Shown here: piece after piece, positions 33,099 to 41,840 of the stretch
Position numbering within the stretch: position 1 is the stretch's first letter
Layout of the letters: each line of letters begins with the position of its first letter
Source: Actinomadura sp. BRA 177
GTDB lineage: Bacteria > Actinomycetota > Actinomycetes > Streptosporangiales > Streptosporangiaceae
Reading direction: 5' to 3'
DNA: 64,000 nucleotides
NCBI RefSeq assembly: GCF_013372625.1
Contig: NZ_JABXFD010000295.1
Location: 1 to 64,000, forward strand
The notes under the pieces: generated by a model
The model's input: the letters and a program-made list of their open reading frames with translations, nothing else
What the model was told of the DNA's origin: nothing
Databases searched by the model: none
Program-made: the position numbers and the translations under genes

Positions 33099-34229
33099 GT
33101 GTCAGTTCTCACCAGCCCGGCGGGCCCCCGCGACACCGAGACTCCCCGGCCGCGCCCGCAGGGCCTCCTCAACCGCGGACGCGCCGGCGTCTGCCTGTGG
33201 ATCGCCGCCATGCTCGTGCTGCCGCTGGTGGTCCGCTCCGAACTGTGGCTCGGCATCGGCATCCTCACCCTGATCGTCAGCGTCGGCGCCCTCGGCATGC
33301 AGGTGATCACCGGGCTGGCCGGCCAGATCTCGCTGGGCCACGCCTTCTTCATGGGCATCGGCGCCTACAGTTCGGCCTGGCTCGGCGCCGACCAGGGCCT
33401 GCCCTGGTGGCTCTGGCTGCCGGCGGCCGGCCTCGTGGCCGCCGCCGCGGGCGCCGTGGTCGCACCCGTCGCCGTCCGCATCCGCGGCCTCTACCTGGCC
33501 GTCGCCACCCTCGCGCTCGTCTTCATCGGCCTCTACGCGTGGGAGACGTGGACGGGTCTCAGCGGCGGCGTGAACGGCCGTCCGGCGGCACAGGTCCTCT
33601 TCGGCGACCAGGACCTCAGCCTGGGCATCATGGCCGGGGACCAGGTGATCCTCGACGCCTTCCAGGCCTGGTGGTACTTCGCACTGGCGATCCTGCTGGT
33701 GGTCATGCTCCTCACCCACAACCTCAAGCATTCGCGACTCGGCCGCGCCTTCATGGCGGTGCGGGACAAGGACGTCGCGGCCGCCGTGGTCGGTGTCCCG
33801 GTGACCTGGACCAAGACGATCGCCTTCGTCATCTCCTCCTTCTTCGCCGGCATCTCCGGGGCGCTGCTGGTGTCCTACATGGGCTACTTCACCCCCAGCC
33901 AGTGGCACCTGATGCTCTCGGTCGACTTCATCGCCATGATCGTGATCGGCGGCATGGGCACGGTGTCCGGGGCCCTGCTGGGGGCGCTGTTCGTGCGGGC
34001 GATGCCCGAGGTCGTGAACCAGACCTCGGCCTTCCTGCCCTTCGTCCGCAAGAGCGCGAGCACCGATGGCGGCATCACGGGACCGCTCCTCTCCGGATTC
34101 CTCTACGGATTGGTGATCGTGTTGATCCTGCTCTTCGAGCCCAACGGGATCCGGGCGCTCGCGCTCCGGGGCTGGCGACGACTGCGCGGGCCGCTGGGCG
34201 GCCCACGCGAAAGGCGGAAGACGTCATGA
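33099..34229 (+). CDS. ABC importer permease (LivM-like)
   Basis: The second permease, 376 residues with about ten membrane segments. GALGMQVITGLAGQISLGHAFFMGIGAYSSAWL and RLGRAFMAVRDKDVAAAVVGVPVTWTKTIAFVISSFFAGISGALL are typical of LivM. It starts at GTG 33099, three bases after the LivH stop, and overlaps the next gene at ATGA. Confidence 0.92.
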   Translation: MSVLTSPAGPRDTETPRPRPQGLLNRGRAGVCLWIAAMLVLPLVVRSELWLGIGILTLIVSVGALGMQVITGLAGQISLGHAFFMGIGAYSSAWLGADQGLPWWLWLPAAGLVAAAAGAVVAPVAVRIRGLYLAVATLALVFIGLYAWETWTGLSGGVNGRPAAQVLFGDQDLSLGIMAGDQVILDAFQAWWYFALAILLVVMLLTHNLKHSRLGRAFMAVRDKDVAAAVVGVPVTWTKTIAFVISSFFAGISGALLVSYMGYFTPSQWHLMLSVDFIAMIVIGGMGTVSGALLGALFVRAMPEVVNQTSAFLPFVRKSASTDGGITGPLLSGFLYGLVIVLILLFEPNGIRALALRGWRRLRGPLGGPRERRKTS

Positions 34230-35026
34230 GCCGCGACGCCTCGAACGCGTCCGATGATCCGCCGGCCCTGCTGGCCACGGCCGTCAGCGCCTGCTACGGC
34301 GCCGCCGAGGACGCCGTGACCGAGCTGACCCTGCGGGTCCCCCGGGGGCAGATAGTCAGCCTGCTCGGCCCCAACGGCGCGGGTAAGAGCACCACGATGC
34401 GGGCGGTGTCGGGCCTGCTCGGGCTGCACCGCGGACGCCTCACCGGCGGGCGGGTGGAGCTCTTCGGCAAGGACATGACCGGGTCCCGCGCGTCGCAGCG
34501 CGTCCGGGCCGGGCTCGCGCAGTGCCTGGAGGGCAGGATGGTCTTCCCCGGGCTCAGCGTCGCCGAGAACCTCGCCAGCGGGGGGCACGTGCGCCGCTAC
34601 CGCGGCGCCGCGCTCACCGCGGCCCGCGACGAGGTGCTCGCGCTGCTGCCGCGCCTGCGCGACCTGCTGGACCGCAAGGCGGGCTACCTGTCCGGCGGCG
34701 AGCAGCAGATGCTGGCGATCGCGCGGGCCTTGATGTCGCGGCCGAAGCTGCTGCTCATGGACGAGCCGAGCCTCGGGCTCGCGCCCCGGATCGTCGAGCA
34801 GGTGCGGGACATCATCGTGTCCATCAACGAGCGGGGCACCTCGATCCTGCTCGTCGAGCAGAACGCGCGCATGGCCCTGTCGATCTCCGGCTACGCCTAC
34901 CTCCTGGAGGGCGGGCGGGTCTACGCGGAGGGCACCCCGGCGGCGCTGGAGCAGGACACCGACATCGCGGCCGCCTACCTCGGTGCCGGCACGCCGTCCG
35001 GCACCCCGGAAGGAGCCGACTCGTGA
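34226..35026 (+). CDS. ABC importer ATPase (LivF-like)
   Basis: A 266-residue ATPase. Walker A is GPNGAGKST, the signature YLSGGEQQMLAIARAL, Walker B LLLMDEPSLGLAP and the switch region LLVEQNARMAL. The GLAP and LVEQN motifs mark the LivF subfamily. Unlike the usual livG-livF order, livF comes first here. It overlaps its neighbours on both sides. Confidence 0.92.
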   Translation: MSRDASNASDDPPALLATAVSACYGAAEDAVTELTLRVPRGQIVSLLGPNGAGKSTTMRAVSGLLGLHRGRLTGGRVELFGKDMTGSRASQRVRAGLAQCLEGRMVFPGLSVAENLASGGHVRRYRGAALTAARDEVLALLPRLRDLLDRKAGYLSGGEQQMLAIARALMSRPKLLLMDEPSLGLAPRIVEQVRDIIVSINERGTSILLVEQNARMALSISGYAYLLEGGRVYAEGTPAALEQDTDIAAAYLGAGTPSGTPEGADS

Positions 35027-35793
35027 GCCCCGCACTGATCGAGGTCGAGGACCTCACCCTGTCGTTCGCGGGCGTCCGCGCGCTGGACGGGGTCACCTTC
35101 AGCATCGACGAGGGCGAGTTCTTCGCCGTGATCGGGCCCAACGGAGCCGGCAAGTCCACGCTGTTCAACTGCGTCTCCGGCATCTACCGCCCGGGGGCGG
35201 GGAGCATCAGGTTCGACGGCAGGGAGATCCTGGGCAGCGCCCCCCACCGGATAGCGAAGGCCGGGATCGCCCGAACGTTCCAGAACGTCGACGTCTTCCC
35301 GGCCATGACGGTGCGGGAATGCCTGCTCCTAGCCAGGCACCAGCACCTTCGCTCCGGCCCGGTGGCCAGCATGATCCGCTGGGGGCGCAGCGCCCGCGAG
35401 GAGCGCGCGGCGCTGCGGCAGGTCACCGAAGTGGCCGAGCGTCTCGGCCTGGGCGACCTGCTGGGGCACCAGGTCGGCCCGCTGCCCCACGGCGTGCAGA
35501 AGCGGGTCGAGCTCGCGCGCTCGCTGTGCATGGAGCCCCGGCTGCTGCTGCTCGACGAGCCGGTGGCCGGGATGAACCACGAGGAGACCGCCAGGATGGC
35601 GGCGACCCTGAGCGAGGTGAACACCGACCTGGGCATCACCATGCTCCTGGTCGAACACGACATGTCGATGGTGATGGGGATCTCGGACCGGGTCTGCGTA
35701 CTCGACTTCGGGCGCCGCATCGCCCTCGACACCCCGGCCAACGTCGTCCGTGACGAGGCCGTCATCGACGCCTACCTGGGAGGAGCACTGTGA
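35023..35793 (+). CDS. ABC importer ATPase (LivG-like)
   Basis: A 256-residue ATPase. Walker A is GPNGAGKST and Walker B LLLLDEPVAGMNHEE, with LLVEHDMSMVMGISDRVCVLDFG, the LivG hallmark. The signature motif is LPHGVQKRVELARSL rather than LSGGQ, a substitution normal for LivG. The start GTG overlaps the livF stop. Confidence 0.92.
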   Translation: MSPALIEVEDLTLSFAGVRALDGVTFSIDEGEFFAVIGPNGAGKSTLFNCVSGIYRPGAGSIRFDGREILGSAPHRIAKAGIARTFQNVDVFPAMTVRECLLLARHQHLRSGPVASMIRWGRSAREERAALRQVTEVAERLGLGDLLGHQVGPLPHGVQKRVELARSLCMEPRLLLLDEPVAGMNHEETARMAATLSEVNTDLGITMLLVEHDMSMVMGISDRVCVLDFGRRIALDTPANVVRDEAVIDAYLGGAL

Positions 35794-36368
35794 GCACGGC
35801 GGACGTCACCGTCTACGGAATCGTCGGGAGCCTGCGCAAGCGGTCGTGGAACCGGCTGCTGCTGGAGTCGGCGGCACGCCTGGCACCGGAGGGGGTCACC
35901 GTCACCATCAGCGAACTGGTGGGGCAGCTCCCGCTCTTCAACGAGGACCTGCTCGGCCAGGAGCCGCCGGCGGTCTCCCGGATGCGCGCGGAGGTCGCCG
36001 CCGCGGACGCGCTGATGATCGCCACCCCGGAGTACAACGGCGGGGTGCCGGGCGTGCTGAAGAACGCCTTCGACTGGATCTCCCTCCCGCTGGGCGCCTC
36101 GGTCCTCCAGGGCAAGCCGGTCGCCCTGATCGGCACCTCGCCGGGACGGCTGGGCACCGCCCGGTGCCAGTTCGAGCTGCGGAACATGTTCGTCTTCTCC
36201 CAGTCCCCGGTGATGCCGGGACCCGAGGTGGTCATGCCGTTCGCACCCGAGTGCTTCGACGAGGCCGGGCACCTCAAGGACCCGGTGGCCACCGAGCGGC
36301 TCGGGGTCCTGTTCGGCAAGCTCCAAGCCCACGTGGCCGCGAGCCGGCTGGAGGTGGCGGTCCGATGA
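35790..36368 (+). CDS. NADPH-dependent FMN reductase
   Basis: A 192-residue flavodoxin-like reductase. GSLRKRSWNRLLLESA binds the FMN phosphate and TPEYNGGVPGVLKNAFDW the flavin ring; both are signatures of the FMN_red family. It may supply reduced flavin or reduce a quinone formed during aromatic breakdown. It is co-transcribed with the importer and the alpha/beta hydrolase through overlapping codons. Confidence 0.88.
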   Translation: MSTADVTVYGIVGSLRKRSWNRLLLESAARLAPEGVTVTISELVGQLPLFNEDLLGQEPPAVSRMRAEVAAADALMIATPEYNGGVPGVLKNAFDWISLPLGASVLQGKPVALIGTSPGRLGTARCQFELRNMFVFSQSPVMPGPEVVMPFAPECFDEAGHLKDPVATERLGVLFGKLQAHVAASRLEVAVR

Positions 36369-37492
36369 TCACCCGCACCTTCGTCTCCCGCCCCTCGACC
36401 GGTGCCCCGCGGGCGGGCGCCGGCGGGCATCCCTGCCAGGGCCTCTACCACGCGCCGGAGGGCGCCCGGCCGACGGTGGCGATGATCGCCACCCACTACC
36501 AGATCGACTTCGCCGAGCACTATCTCGCCGAGCTGATGGCCGAGCGCGGCATCGGCTTCCTGGGCTGGAACACCCGGTTCCGCGGCTACGAGTGGAACTT
36601 CCGGCTCGACCAGGCGCTGGTGGACATCGGCGTCGGCGTGCGCTGGCTGCGCGAGGAGGCCGGGGTCGACTCGGTCGTCCTGCTGGGCAACTCCGGGGGC
36701 GGCTCCCTGATGGCCGCCTACCAGGCCCAGGCCGTCGACCCCGCCCTGCGACCCCCGATCGACCACGATCCCGTCCCGGGCGTGGACGAGCTGCCCCCTG
36801 CGGACGGCTACGTGTCCCTGGCGGCGCACCTGGGCCGTCCCGACGTCCTCACCTCCTGGATGGACGCCGCGGTGGTCGACGAGTTCGACCCGGTGGCCAC
36901 CGACCCCTCGCTCGACCTGTTCAACCCGGAGAACGGCCCGCCGTACAGCGCCGAGTTCATCGAGCGCTACCGGCGGGCCCAGATCGACCGCAACCACCGG
37001 ATCACCGCGTGGGCGAAGGCGGAGCTGGCCCGGCTCACCGCGGCCGGCTACTACGACCGCCACTTCACCGTGCCCCGGACCTGGGCCGACCCGAGGATGG
37101 TCGACCCGTCCCTGGAGCCCACCGACCGGAGGCCGAACAGCTGCTACCGCGGCCCCGTCGAGGCCGCCAACCGGGGGGACCGCGGGATCGCCGGGGAGAC
37201 GACCGTGCGCAACTGGCTCAACATGTGGAGCCTGAGCGAGTCGCCCTGCCGCGGTGAGGGCAACCTGGCCAAGATCACGGTCCCGGCACTGGTCATCAAC
37301 CCGACAGCGGACACCGGTGTCTTCCCGAGTGACGCCGACCGGATCGCCGACGCCCTGGCCGGCGGGGACAAGACCCGTCACGACCACGCCGGAGACCACT
37401 ACTTCCTGGAGCCCGCGGCCGCCCGGGACGCGGTCGCCGACACGATCGCCGGCTGGCTCACCGCGCGCTTCGGGAACGAGAGCGCACGATGA
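36365..37492 (+). CDS. alpha/beta hydrolase, possible phthalate monoester hydrolase
   Basis: A 375-residue cytoplasmic alpha/beta hydrolase. The nucleophile elbow is LLGNSGGGSL, the acid is probably the Asp in NPTADTGVFPSDAD, and the His is in DHAGDHYFLEP. The fold has a long lid insertion (about residues 130-270). In Rhodococcus phthalate clusters an alpha/beta hydrolase (PatE type) cleaves phthalate monoesters and lies with an ABC importer. The same association here supports, but does not prove, that role. Confidence 0.75.
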   Translation: MITRTFVSRPSTGAPRAGAGGHPCQGLYHAPEGARPTVAMIATHYQIDFAEHYLAELMAERGIGFLGWNTRFRGYEWNFRLDQALVDIGVGVRWLREEAGVDSVVLLGNSGGGSLMAAYQAQAVDPALRPPIDHDPVPGVDELPPADGYVSLAAHLGRPDVLTSWMDAAVVDEFDPVATDPSLDLFNPENGPPYSAEFIERYRRAQIDRNHRITAWAKAELARLTAAGYYDRHFTVPRTWADPRMVDPSLEPTDRRPNSCYRGPVEAANRGDRGIAGETTVRNWLNMWSLSESPCRGEGNLAKITVPALVINPTADTGVFPSDADRIADALAGGDKTRHDHAGDHYFLEPAAARDAVADTIAGWLTARFGNESAR

Positions 37493-39069
37493 CGGCGTCC
37501 GCGGCGATCGACGGCGCCCGGGGCCAGCACTGGGTCGCCCACCTGGCCCGGCATGCCCATGCCCGGCCGGAGGTGACCGCACTACGGTGCGGCGAGGTCT
37601 CCCACACGTGGCGGCAGCTCGCGGACCGGGTACTGCGGATCAGCCGCGGGCTCGCCCGCCTGGGCATCGGTGCCGGCGACCGGGTCGCCTTCGTGATGGG
37701 CAACGGGGCCGAGTACGTCGAATCGCTCCTGGCGGTCAGCGCCGCCGGTGCGATCGGCGTGCCGGTGAACCCCCGGCTGGCCACCGCCGAGGTGGCCTTC
37801 ATCCTCGGTGACTGCGGCGCCTCGCTGGTGCTCACCGACGCCGCCTTCCACCGGCTGGCCGCCGACGCGGCCGAGGACGACGGCATCCGCGTGGTGGACG
37901 TCTCCGCGCAGGTGGGGCGGCCCTACGCCGACCTGCTCGACGGCCCCGCCATCGGCTCGCCGGTGGACGGGCTGGCGGCGATCACCGTGGACGAGTCCGC
38001 GCCGGCGCTGATCATGTACACCTCCGGCACGACCGGGCGCCCCAAGGGCGCGGTGCTCACCCACCGGAACCTGCTCGCCCAGAGCCAGACCAACCTGGTC
38101 GCCTTCCGCTTCGAGATGTACGACGAGGTCTATCTCTGCGCCTCGCCGATCTTCCACATCGGCGCCATCGGAGGGCTGGCTCCGGCCTTGCTCGTGGGCG
38201 CCCGCGTGGTCGTGATGCCCACCGGCGCCTTCGATGCCGGTGAGCACCTCGACACGATGGCCGAGCACCGGGTCACCTCCACCTTCCTGGTGCCCACCCA
38301 GTGGCAGGCCCTCGTGGCCGAGCAGCGGCGGCGGCCCCGCGACCTGTCGCGGCTGCGGGTCGCCGCGTGGGGGGCCGCCCCCGCCACCGACACGCTCCTG
38401 CGGGAGATGGGCGAAGTCTTCGGTGACGCCGACCTGCTCGCCCTCTTCGGCCAGACCGAGATGTCACCGGTCACGTGCGTGCTGGAGGGCAAGGACGCCC
38501 GGCGGAAGCTGGGCTCGGTGGGACGGCCGGCGGCGGGTGTGTGGGCGCGCGTGGTCGACACCGAGATGAACGACGTCCCCGCCGGGGGAATCGGCGAGAT
38601 CGTCTACCGGGGGCCGGGCCTGACGCCGGGCTACTGGAACCTGCCCGAGGCGACCGCCGAGGCCTTCGCCGGGGGCTGGTTCCACTCCGGTGACCTGGTC
38701 CGGGTCGATGACGAGGGATTCGTCTACGTGGTCGATCGCCTCAAGGACATGATCATCAGCGGCGGCGAGAACGTCTACTGCGCCGAAGTGGAGAACGTGC
38801 TCGCCGCGCACCCGGACATCGCCGAAGTGGCGGTGGTGGGCCGGCCGCACCTAAAATGGGGGGAGACTCCGGTCGCGGTGGTCTCGCCGGTTCCCGGACG
38901 GCCGACGCCGTCGATCGAGGAGTTGCGCGACTACGCCCGGCGTAAGCTTGCGCCGTACAAACTGCCGACCGGCGTCGAGGTGGTCGAGCGGCTTCCCCGC
39001 AACGCATCGGGGAAGGTACTCAAGTTCGAGTTGCGAGATGGAAGGACCGATGACCGCGTCCCCGGATAA
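37489..39069 (+). CDS. AMP-dependent acyl-CoA ligase
   Basis: A 526-residue adenylate-forming ligase. The core motif is IMYTSGTTGRPKGAVLTHRN, with LLALFGQTEMSP and VVDRLKDMIISGGENVYCAEVE; the C-terminal Lys is in PRNASGKVLKFELR. It belongs to the FadD-like group that activates medium-chain or aromatic acids. It overlaps the hydrolase gene by four bases, suggesting it acts on the acid or alcohol-derived product of that hydrolase. It is a second ligase besides that at 23603-25258. Confidence 0.88.
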   Translation: MTASAAIDGARGQHWVAHLARHAHARPEVTALRCGEVSHTWRQLADRVLRISRGLARLGIGAGDRVAFVMGNGAEYVESLLAVSAAGAIGVPVNPRLATAEVAFILGDCGASLVLTDAAFHRLAADAAEDDGIRVVDVSAQVGRPYADLLDGPAIGSPVDGLAAITVDESAPALIMYTSGTTGRPKGAVLTHRNLLAQSQTNLVAFRFEMYDEVYLCASPIFHIGAIGGLAPALLVGARVVVMPTGAFDAGEHLDTMAEHRVTSTFLVPTQWQALVAEQRRRPRDLSRLRVAAWGAAPATDTLLREMGEVFGDADLLALFGQTEMSPVTCVLEGKDARRKLGSVGRPAAGVWARVVDTEMNDVPAGGIGEIVYRGPGLTPGYWNLPEATAEAFAGGWFHSGDLVRVDDEGFVYVVDRLKDMIISGGENVYCAEVENVLAAHPDIAEVAVVGRPHLKWGETPVAVVSPVPGRPTPSIEELRDYARRKLAPYKLPTGVEVVERLPRNASGKVLKFELRDGRTDDRVPG

Positions 39070-39859
39070 GGTCCGCTGGGTGAACGACCCCTCCCCGGCC
39101 CAGCCTCGCAAGCCGCAGTACCCGATCGAGTCGGTCGACAACGCGCTGCGCATCCTGCTGCTGCTGGGCGAGCGCAAGAGCCTTCGCCTCACCGAGGTGA
39201 GCGAGTACCTCTCGGTCGCGTCGTCCACCGCCCACCGGGTGCTGGCCATGCTGCAGTACCGCGGGTTCGTCCGTCAGTCGAGCAGCTCACGGGCCTACGA
39301 GCCGGGTCCCGCGCTCACCGAGATCGCCTTCTCGGTGCTGCGGCAGATCGACGTCCGCGAACAGGTCCGTCCGCTGCTGGACGGCCTCGCCGCACACTAC
39401 GGGGAGACCGTCCACCTCGCCCGCCTCGACGGCTCGCTGGTGTCCTTCGTCGACGCCGTGGAGAGCGATCGAGCCGTGCGGGTCGGCTCGCGGATGGGCA
39501 AGACCCTCCCGGCCCACGCCTCGGCGTCCGGCAAGGTGCTGCTGTCGCTGCTGCCGGACGAGGCCGTGGTCGCGCTCTATCCGCGGGAGGAACTGGAGCC
39601 GCTCACCCCGCACACCCTGTCCACCCGGACCGCGCTCCTGGAGGACCTGGACCGCATCCGGAAGCGGGGCTATGCCAGCGGGCTGCAGGAGAGCGAGGAC
39701 GGCGTCATCGCGGTGGCCGTACCGCTCGGCACCTATGCCGGCGCCCGCTACGCGGTGAGCATCTCGGCGCCCAGTCACCGCCAGCAGGACTTCGCCGAGG
39801 TGGCCGTGGCCGAAGACCTGCTGCGCTTCGCCGAGCAGAGCCGCGGCTTCTTCTCCTGA
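39050..39859 (+). CDS. IclR family transcriptional regulator
   Basis: A regulator of about 269 residues. The N-terminal winged helix is YPIESVDNALRILLLLGERKSLRLTEVSEYLSVASSTAHRVLAMLQYRGFV, and the C-terminal IclR effector domain includes HYGETVHLARLDGSLVSFVDAVES and PAHASASGKVLLSLLPDE. IclR proteins often control aromatic degradation. It lies at the end of the importer/ligase operon, its start buried in the ligase gene; ATG 39050 follows GGAAGGA, and ATG 39038 is an alternative. Likely targets are the two control regions at 25373 and 30791. Confidence 0.9.
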   Translation: MTASPDKVRWVNDPSPAQPRKPQYPIESVDNALRILLLLGERKSLRLTEVSEYLSVASSTAHRVLAMLQYRGFVRQSSSSRAYEPGPALTEIAFSVLRQIDVREQVRPLLDGLAAHYGETVHLARLDGSLVSFVDAVESDRAVRVGSRMGKTLPAHASASGKVLLSLLPDEAVVALYPREELEPLTPHTLSTRTALLEDLDRIRKRGYASGLQESEDGVIAVAVPLGTYAGARYAVSISAPSHRQQDFAEVAVAEDLLRFAEQSRGFFS

Positions 39860-39878
39860 GCCTCGGCGAACGCGACTG

Positions 39879-39918
39879 ACCCGGTGCCGGTCGTGCGTCA
39901 CCCGATCCGGCACCGGGT
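39879..39918. terminator. bidirectional terminator
   Basis: ACCCGGTGCCGG (39879-39890) pairs perfectly with CCGGCACCGGGT (39907-39918) between the convergent IclR and NTF2-like genes. Confidence 0.65.
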
Positions 39919-39931
39919 TCGTCCTGGACGC

Positions 39932-40312
39932 TCAGGCCGCGAGGACGGCTTCGAGCTTGCTGCGATCGAAGTACTCCTCGATCCGCCGGATCCTGCCGTC
40001 CTCGACGTAGACGCGGAGGATCGCCGGGATCGAGGCCGACCGCCCGTTGAGCTCGACCTCGATGACGTGCTGGCGGAGAAAGCCGTCGTCGAGCGCGGTG
40101 TGCCGGGGCTGGGCGTAGCCGAACGTGTCGTACCGATCGGCGATGCCGCCCAGCGTCGCGAGGTTCTCCGCCTTGGACTGGTCGACGTCGTCGTAGTTGT
40201 GCCAGACGGTGACGTCGTCGTGGTAGAGGGCGGAGACGGCCTCGATGTCACCGGCTTCCACCAGTGCGAAGAACCTCTCGGCGTACTCCACCATCGGCTT
40301 TCCGCCGCTCAT
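39932..40312 (-). CDS. SnoaL/NTF2-like protein
   Basis: A 126-residue protein with the NTF2-like cone fold: helix AERFFALVEAGDIEAVSALYHDDVTVWHNYDD, then LRQHVIEVELNGRSASIPAILRVYVEDGRIRRIEEYFD. The family includes limonene epoxide hydrolases, ketosteroid isomerases and small-molecule binders, so the reaction cannot be named. Its start overlaps the VOC gene stop (ATGA), so the two proteins are made together. Confidence 0.8.
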   Translation of the reverse strand: MSGGKPMVEYAERFFALVEAGDIEAVSALYHDDVTVWHNYDDVDQSKAENLATLGGIADRYDTFGYAQPRHTALDDGFLRQHVIEVELNGRSASIPAILRVYVEDGRIRRIEEYFDRSKLEAVLAA

Positions 40313-40875
40313 GCGGACGCACCCTGGACGGCCGGGACCCCTTCGGCGGTCATCGGCGCCAGATTGACGTCGTCCTCGTTCAGTTCGCGCGTCCAGGCGG
40401 CGAACTCCAGCAGCACCCCGTCCGGGTCGAAGAAGTACATCGAACGGACGAAGACGCCCTCGTGGTACGTCTCCGCCACACCGCGCGGGCTGTCGTCGTG
40501 CTCGAGGACGGGACCGGTCTCGACGCCCTTGGCGTCGAGCTTGGCCTTGTACTCGTCGAACTTGTCGAGCGGGATCTTGAATGCGACGTGGTTCATCGAG
40601 GCGTGGGCCGTGGCGATGTCCCCCAGCCCCGGCAGCACCGCGGAGGAGGCGATGCCGGGGGCCCGCTTCGGCGCGTCGGGGAACCAGAAGAAGGCGAGGA
40701 ACTGGTCGCCGCCCATGTCGAAGAAGAAGTGCTGCCCGCCGTTGGGCAGATTGATCGTCTTCTTCAGCTTCATGCCGAGGACGTTGGTGTAGAAGTCGAC
40801 GGTGCGCTCCATGTCCTCGCAGACCAGCGCGAGGTGGCAGAGCCCCTGAAGCTCGAACTCGGGGTTGGCCTCCAT
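40309..40875 (-). CDS. VOC family protein, possible ring-cleavage dioxygenase
   Basis: A 188-residue vicinal-oxygen-chelate protein of two beta-alpha-beta-beta-beta modules. GLCHLALVCEDMERTVDFYTNVLGM and HASMNHVAFKIPLDKFDEY carry the likely His metal ligands, and FFDPDGVLLEFAAW the Glu. The layout allows an extradiol dioxygenase or isomerase. ATG 40875 follows AGGAGGG. It is transcribed with the NTF2-like gene from a promoter bearing the GntR-type site. Confidence 0.82.
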   Translation of the reverse strand: MEANPEFELQGLCHLALVCEDMERTVDFYTNVLGMKLKKTINLPNGGQHFFFDMGGDQFLAFFWFPDAPKRAPGIASSAVLPGLGDIATAHASMNHVAFKIPLDKFDEYKAKLDAKGVETGPVLEHDDSPRGVAETYHEGVFVRSMYFFDPDGVLLEFAAWTRELNEDDVNLAPMTAEGVPAVQGASA

Positions 40876-40950
40876 GGTGTCCCTCCTATCAGGTGATCCA
40901 CCGCCACGCTACCGGAAGCAGTTTCTGGACACCAGACTTTTCTCCAAAAG

Positions 40951-40965
40951 GTCTAAACAATTAGA
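40951..40965. promoter_or_regulatory. GntR-type operator upstream of the VOC gene
   Basis: TCTAA (40952-40956) and TTAGA (40961-40965) flank ACAA. The core GTCTAAACAATT differs by one base from GTCTAGACAATT at 41800 in the regulator/tartrate dehydratase control region. Confidence 0.6.
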
Positions 40966-41004
40966 TCCGGGGCCGTGTGCCCGCCTCCCGTCCCGCCGGC
41001 CCCG

Positions 41005-41730
41005 TCAACCGCGGCCGCGCTCCAGGTCCACGGCGTACTCGAACCGCTCGGCGGGGTGCACGGAGACCGTGATCTCGAAGGGGTGCCCCGCGCGGTCCAG
41101 GTAGCGCCGGGTCATCCGCAGCACCGGCGAACCCGCCGTGGTGCGCAGCAGGTCGACCATGGCGTCGGGGACCGTCGCCGCCCGCATCCGCTGCTCGATG
41201 GTGTGCACGGTGCGGCCGGTCGTCTGCTCGACCATGTCCGAGATCAACCGTTTGGGGTCCAGCACCTGGTCGCCCACGGCCTCCGCGATGTCGGGCTCAA
41301 GGTAGACGTCGGTACAGCACAACGGCCAGCCGTCGTCGGCGGGATCGATGCGCAGCATCCGGATCCTGGTCCAGCGCTGCCCGGGCCGGCAGCCCAGGAC
41401 CCGGGCGTCGGCCTCGTCGACCACCACATCGGCGATCGACAGGACCCGGCGGTGCGTCTCCACCGAGTACTGCATCAGCTCGCCCACCGAGTGCAGCGAC
41501 CGGGCGAAGACCGAGTGCGGCTTCAGCCGCTCGACGCGGGTGCCGCGCCGGGGCTTGCGGGAGACCAGTCCCAGCTCCTCCACGATGTCGAGCGCGGCCC
41601 GGATCGTGCCCCGGCTCACGTCGAACTCCGCCGCCAGGTCCACTTCGGGCGCCAACCGCCCGCCGACCGGCCAGCGTCCCGACTGGATCTGCCGGACCAG
41701 CTCCTCGGCGACTTCCTCGTAACGCCGCAC
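41005..41730 (-). CDS. GntR/HutC family transcriptional regulator
   Basis: About 241 residues from GTG 41730, which has GGGAGAGGG upstream; a TTG at 41796 would start inside the operator. The winged helix is YEEVAEELVRQIQSGRWPVGGRLAPEVDLAAEFDVSRGTIRAALDIVEELGLV. The C-terminal UTRA domain (about residues 85-235) contains SVFARSLHSVGELMQYSVETHRRVL and FEITVSVHPAERFEYAVDL. UTRA domains bind small metabolites. It is divergent from the tartrate dehydratase gene. Confidence 0.88.
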   Translation of the reverse strand: MRRYEEVAEELVRQIQSGRWPVGGRLAPEVDLAAEFDVSRGTIRAALDIVEELGLVSRKPRRGTRVERLKPHSVFARSLHSVGELMQYSVETHRRVLSIADVVVDEADARVLGCRPGQRWTRIRMLRIDPADDGWPLCCTDVYLEPDIAEAVGDQVLDPKRLISDMVEQTTGRTVHTIEQRMRAATVPDAMVDLLRTTAGSPVLRMTRRYLDRAGHPFEITVSVHPAERFEYAVDLERGRG

Positions 41731-41799
41731 GGCCCTCTCCCGTCGTCCGGTCCCCGGCTGGCCCGCACACGGGTGCCGTCCGAGGTGGTGGTTCAATTA

Positions 41800-41811
41800 G
41801 TCTAGACAATT
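41800..41811. promoter_or_regulatory. GntR-type operator between the regulator and tarD-like genes
   Basis: GTCTAGAC (41800-41807) is a perfect palindrome, extended to GTCTAGACAATT, within an AT-rich stretch 30 bases upstream of the dehydratase start and 70 bases upstream of the regulator start. Confidence 0.65.
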
Positions 41812-41840
41812 CAAACGGTCCGGATCATTGAGTTGGGGTC

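Noticed and set aside
35500-35545. Degenerate signature motif in the LivG-like ATPase as a sign of inactivity
   Set aside because: LPHGVQKRVELARSL is a normal LivG variant of LSGGQ; Walker A and B and the His switch are intact.
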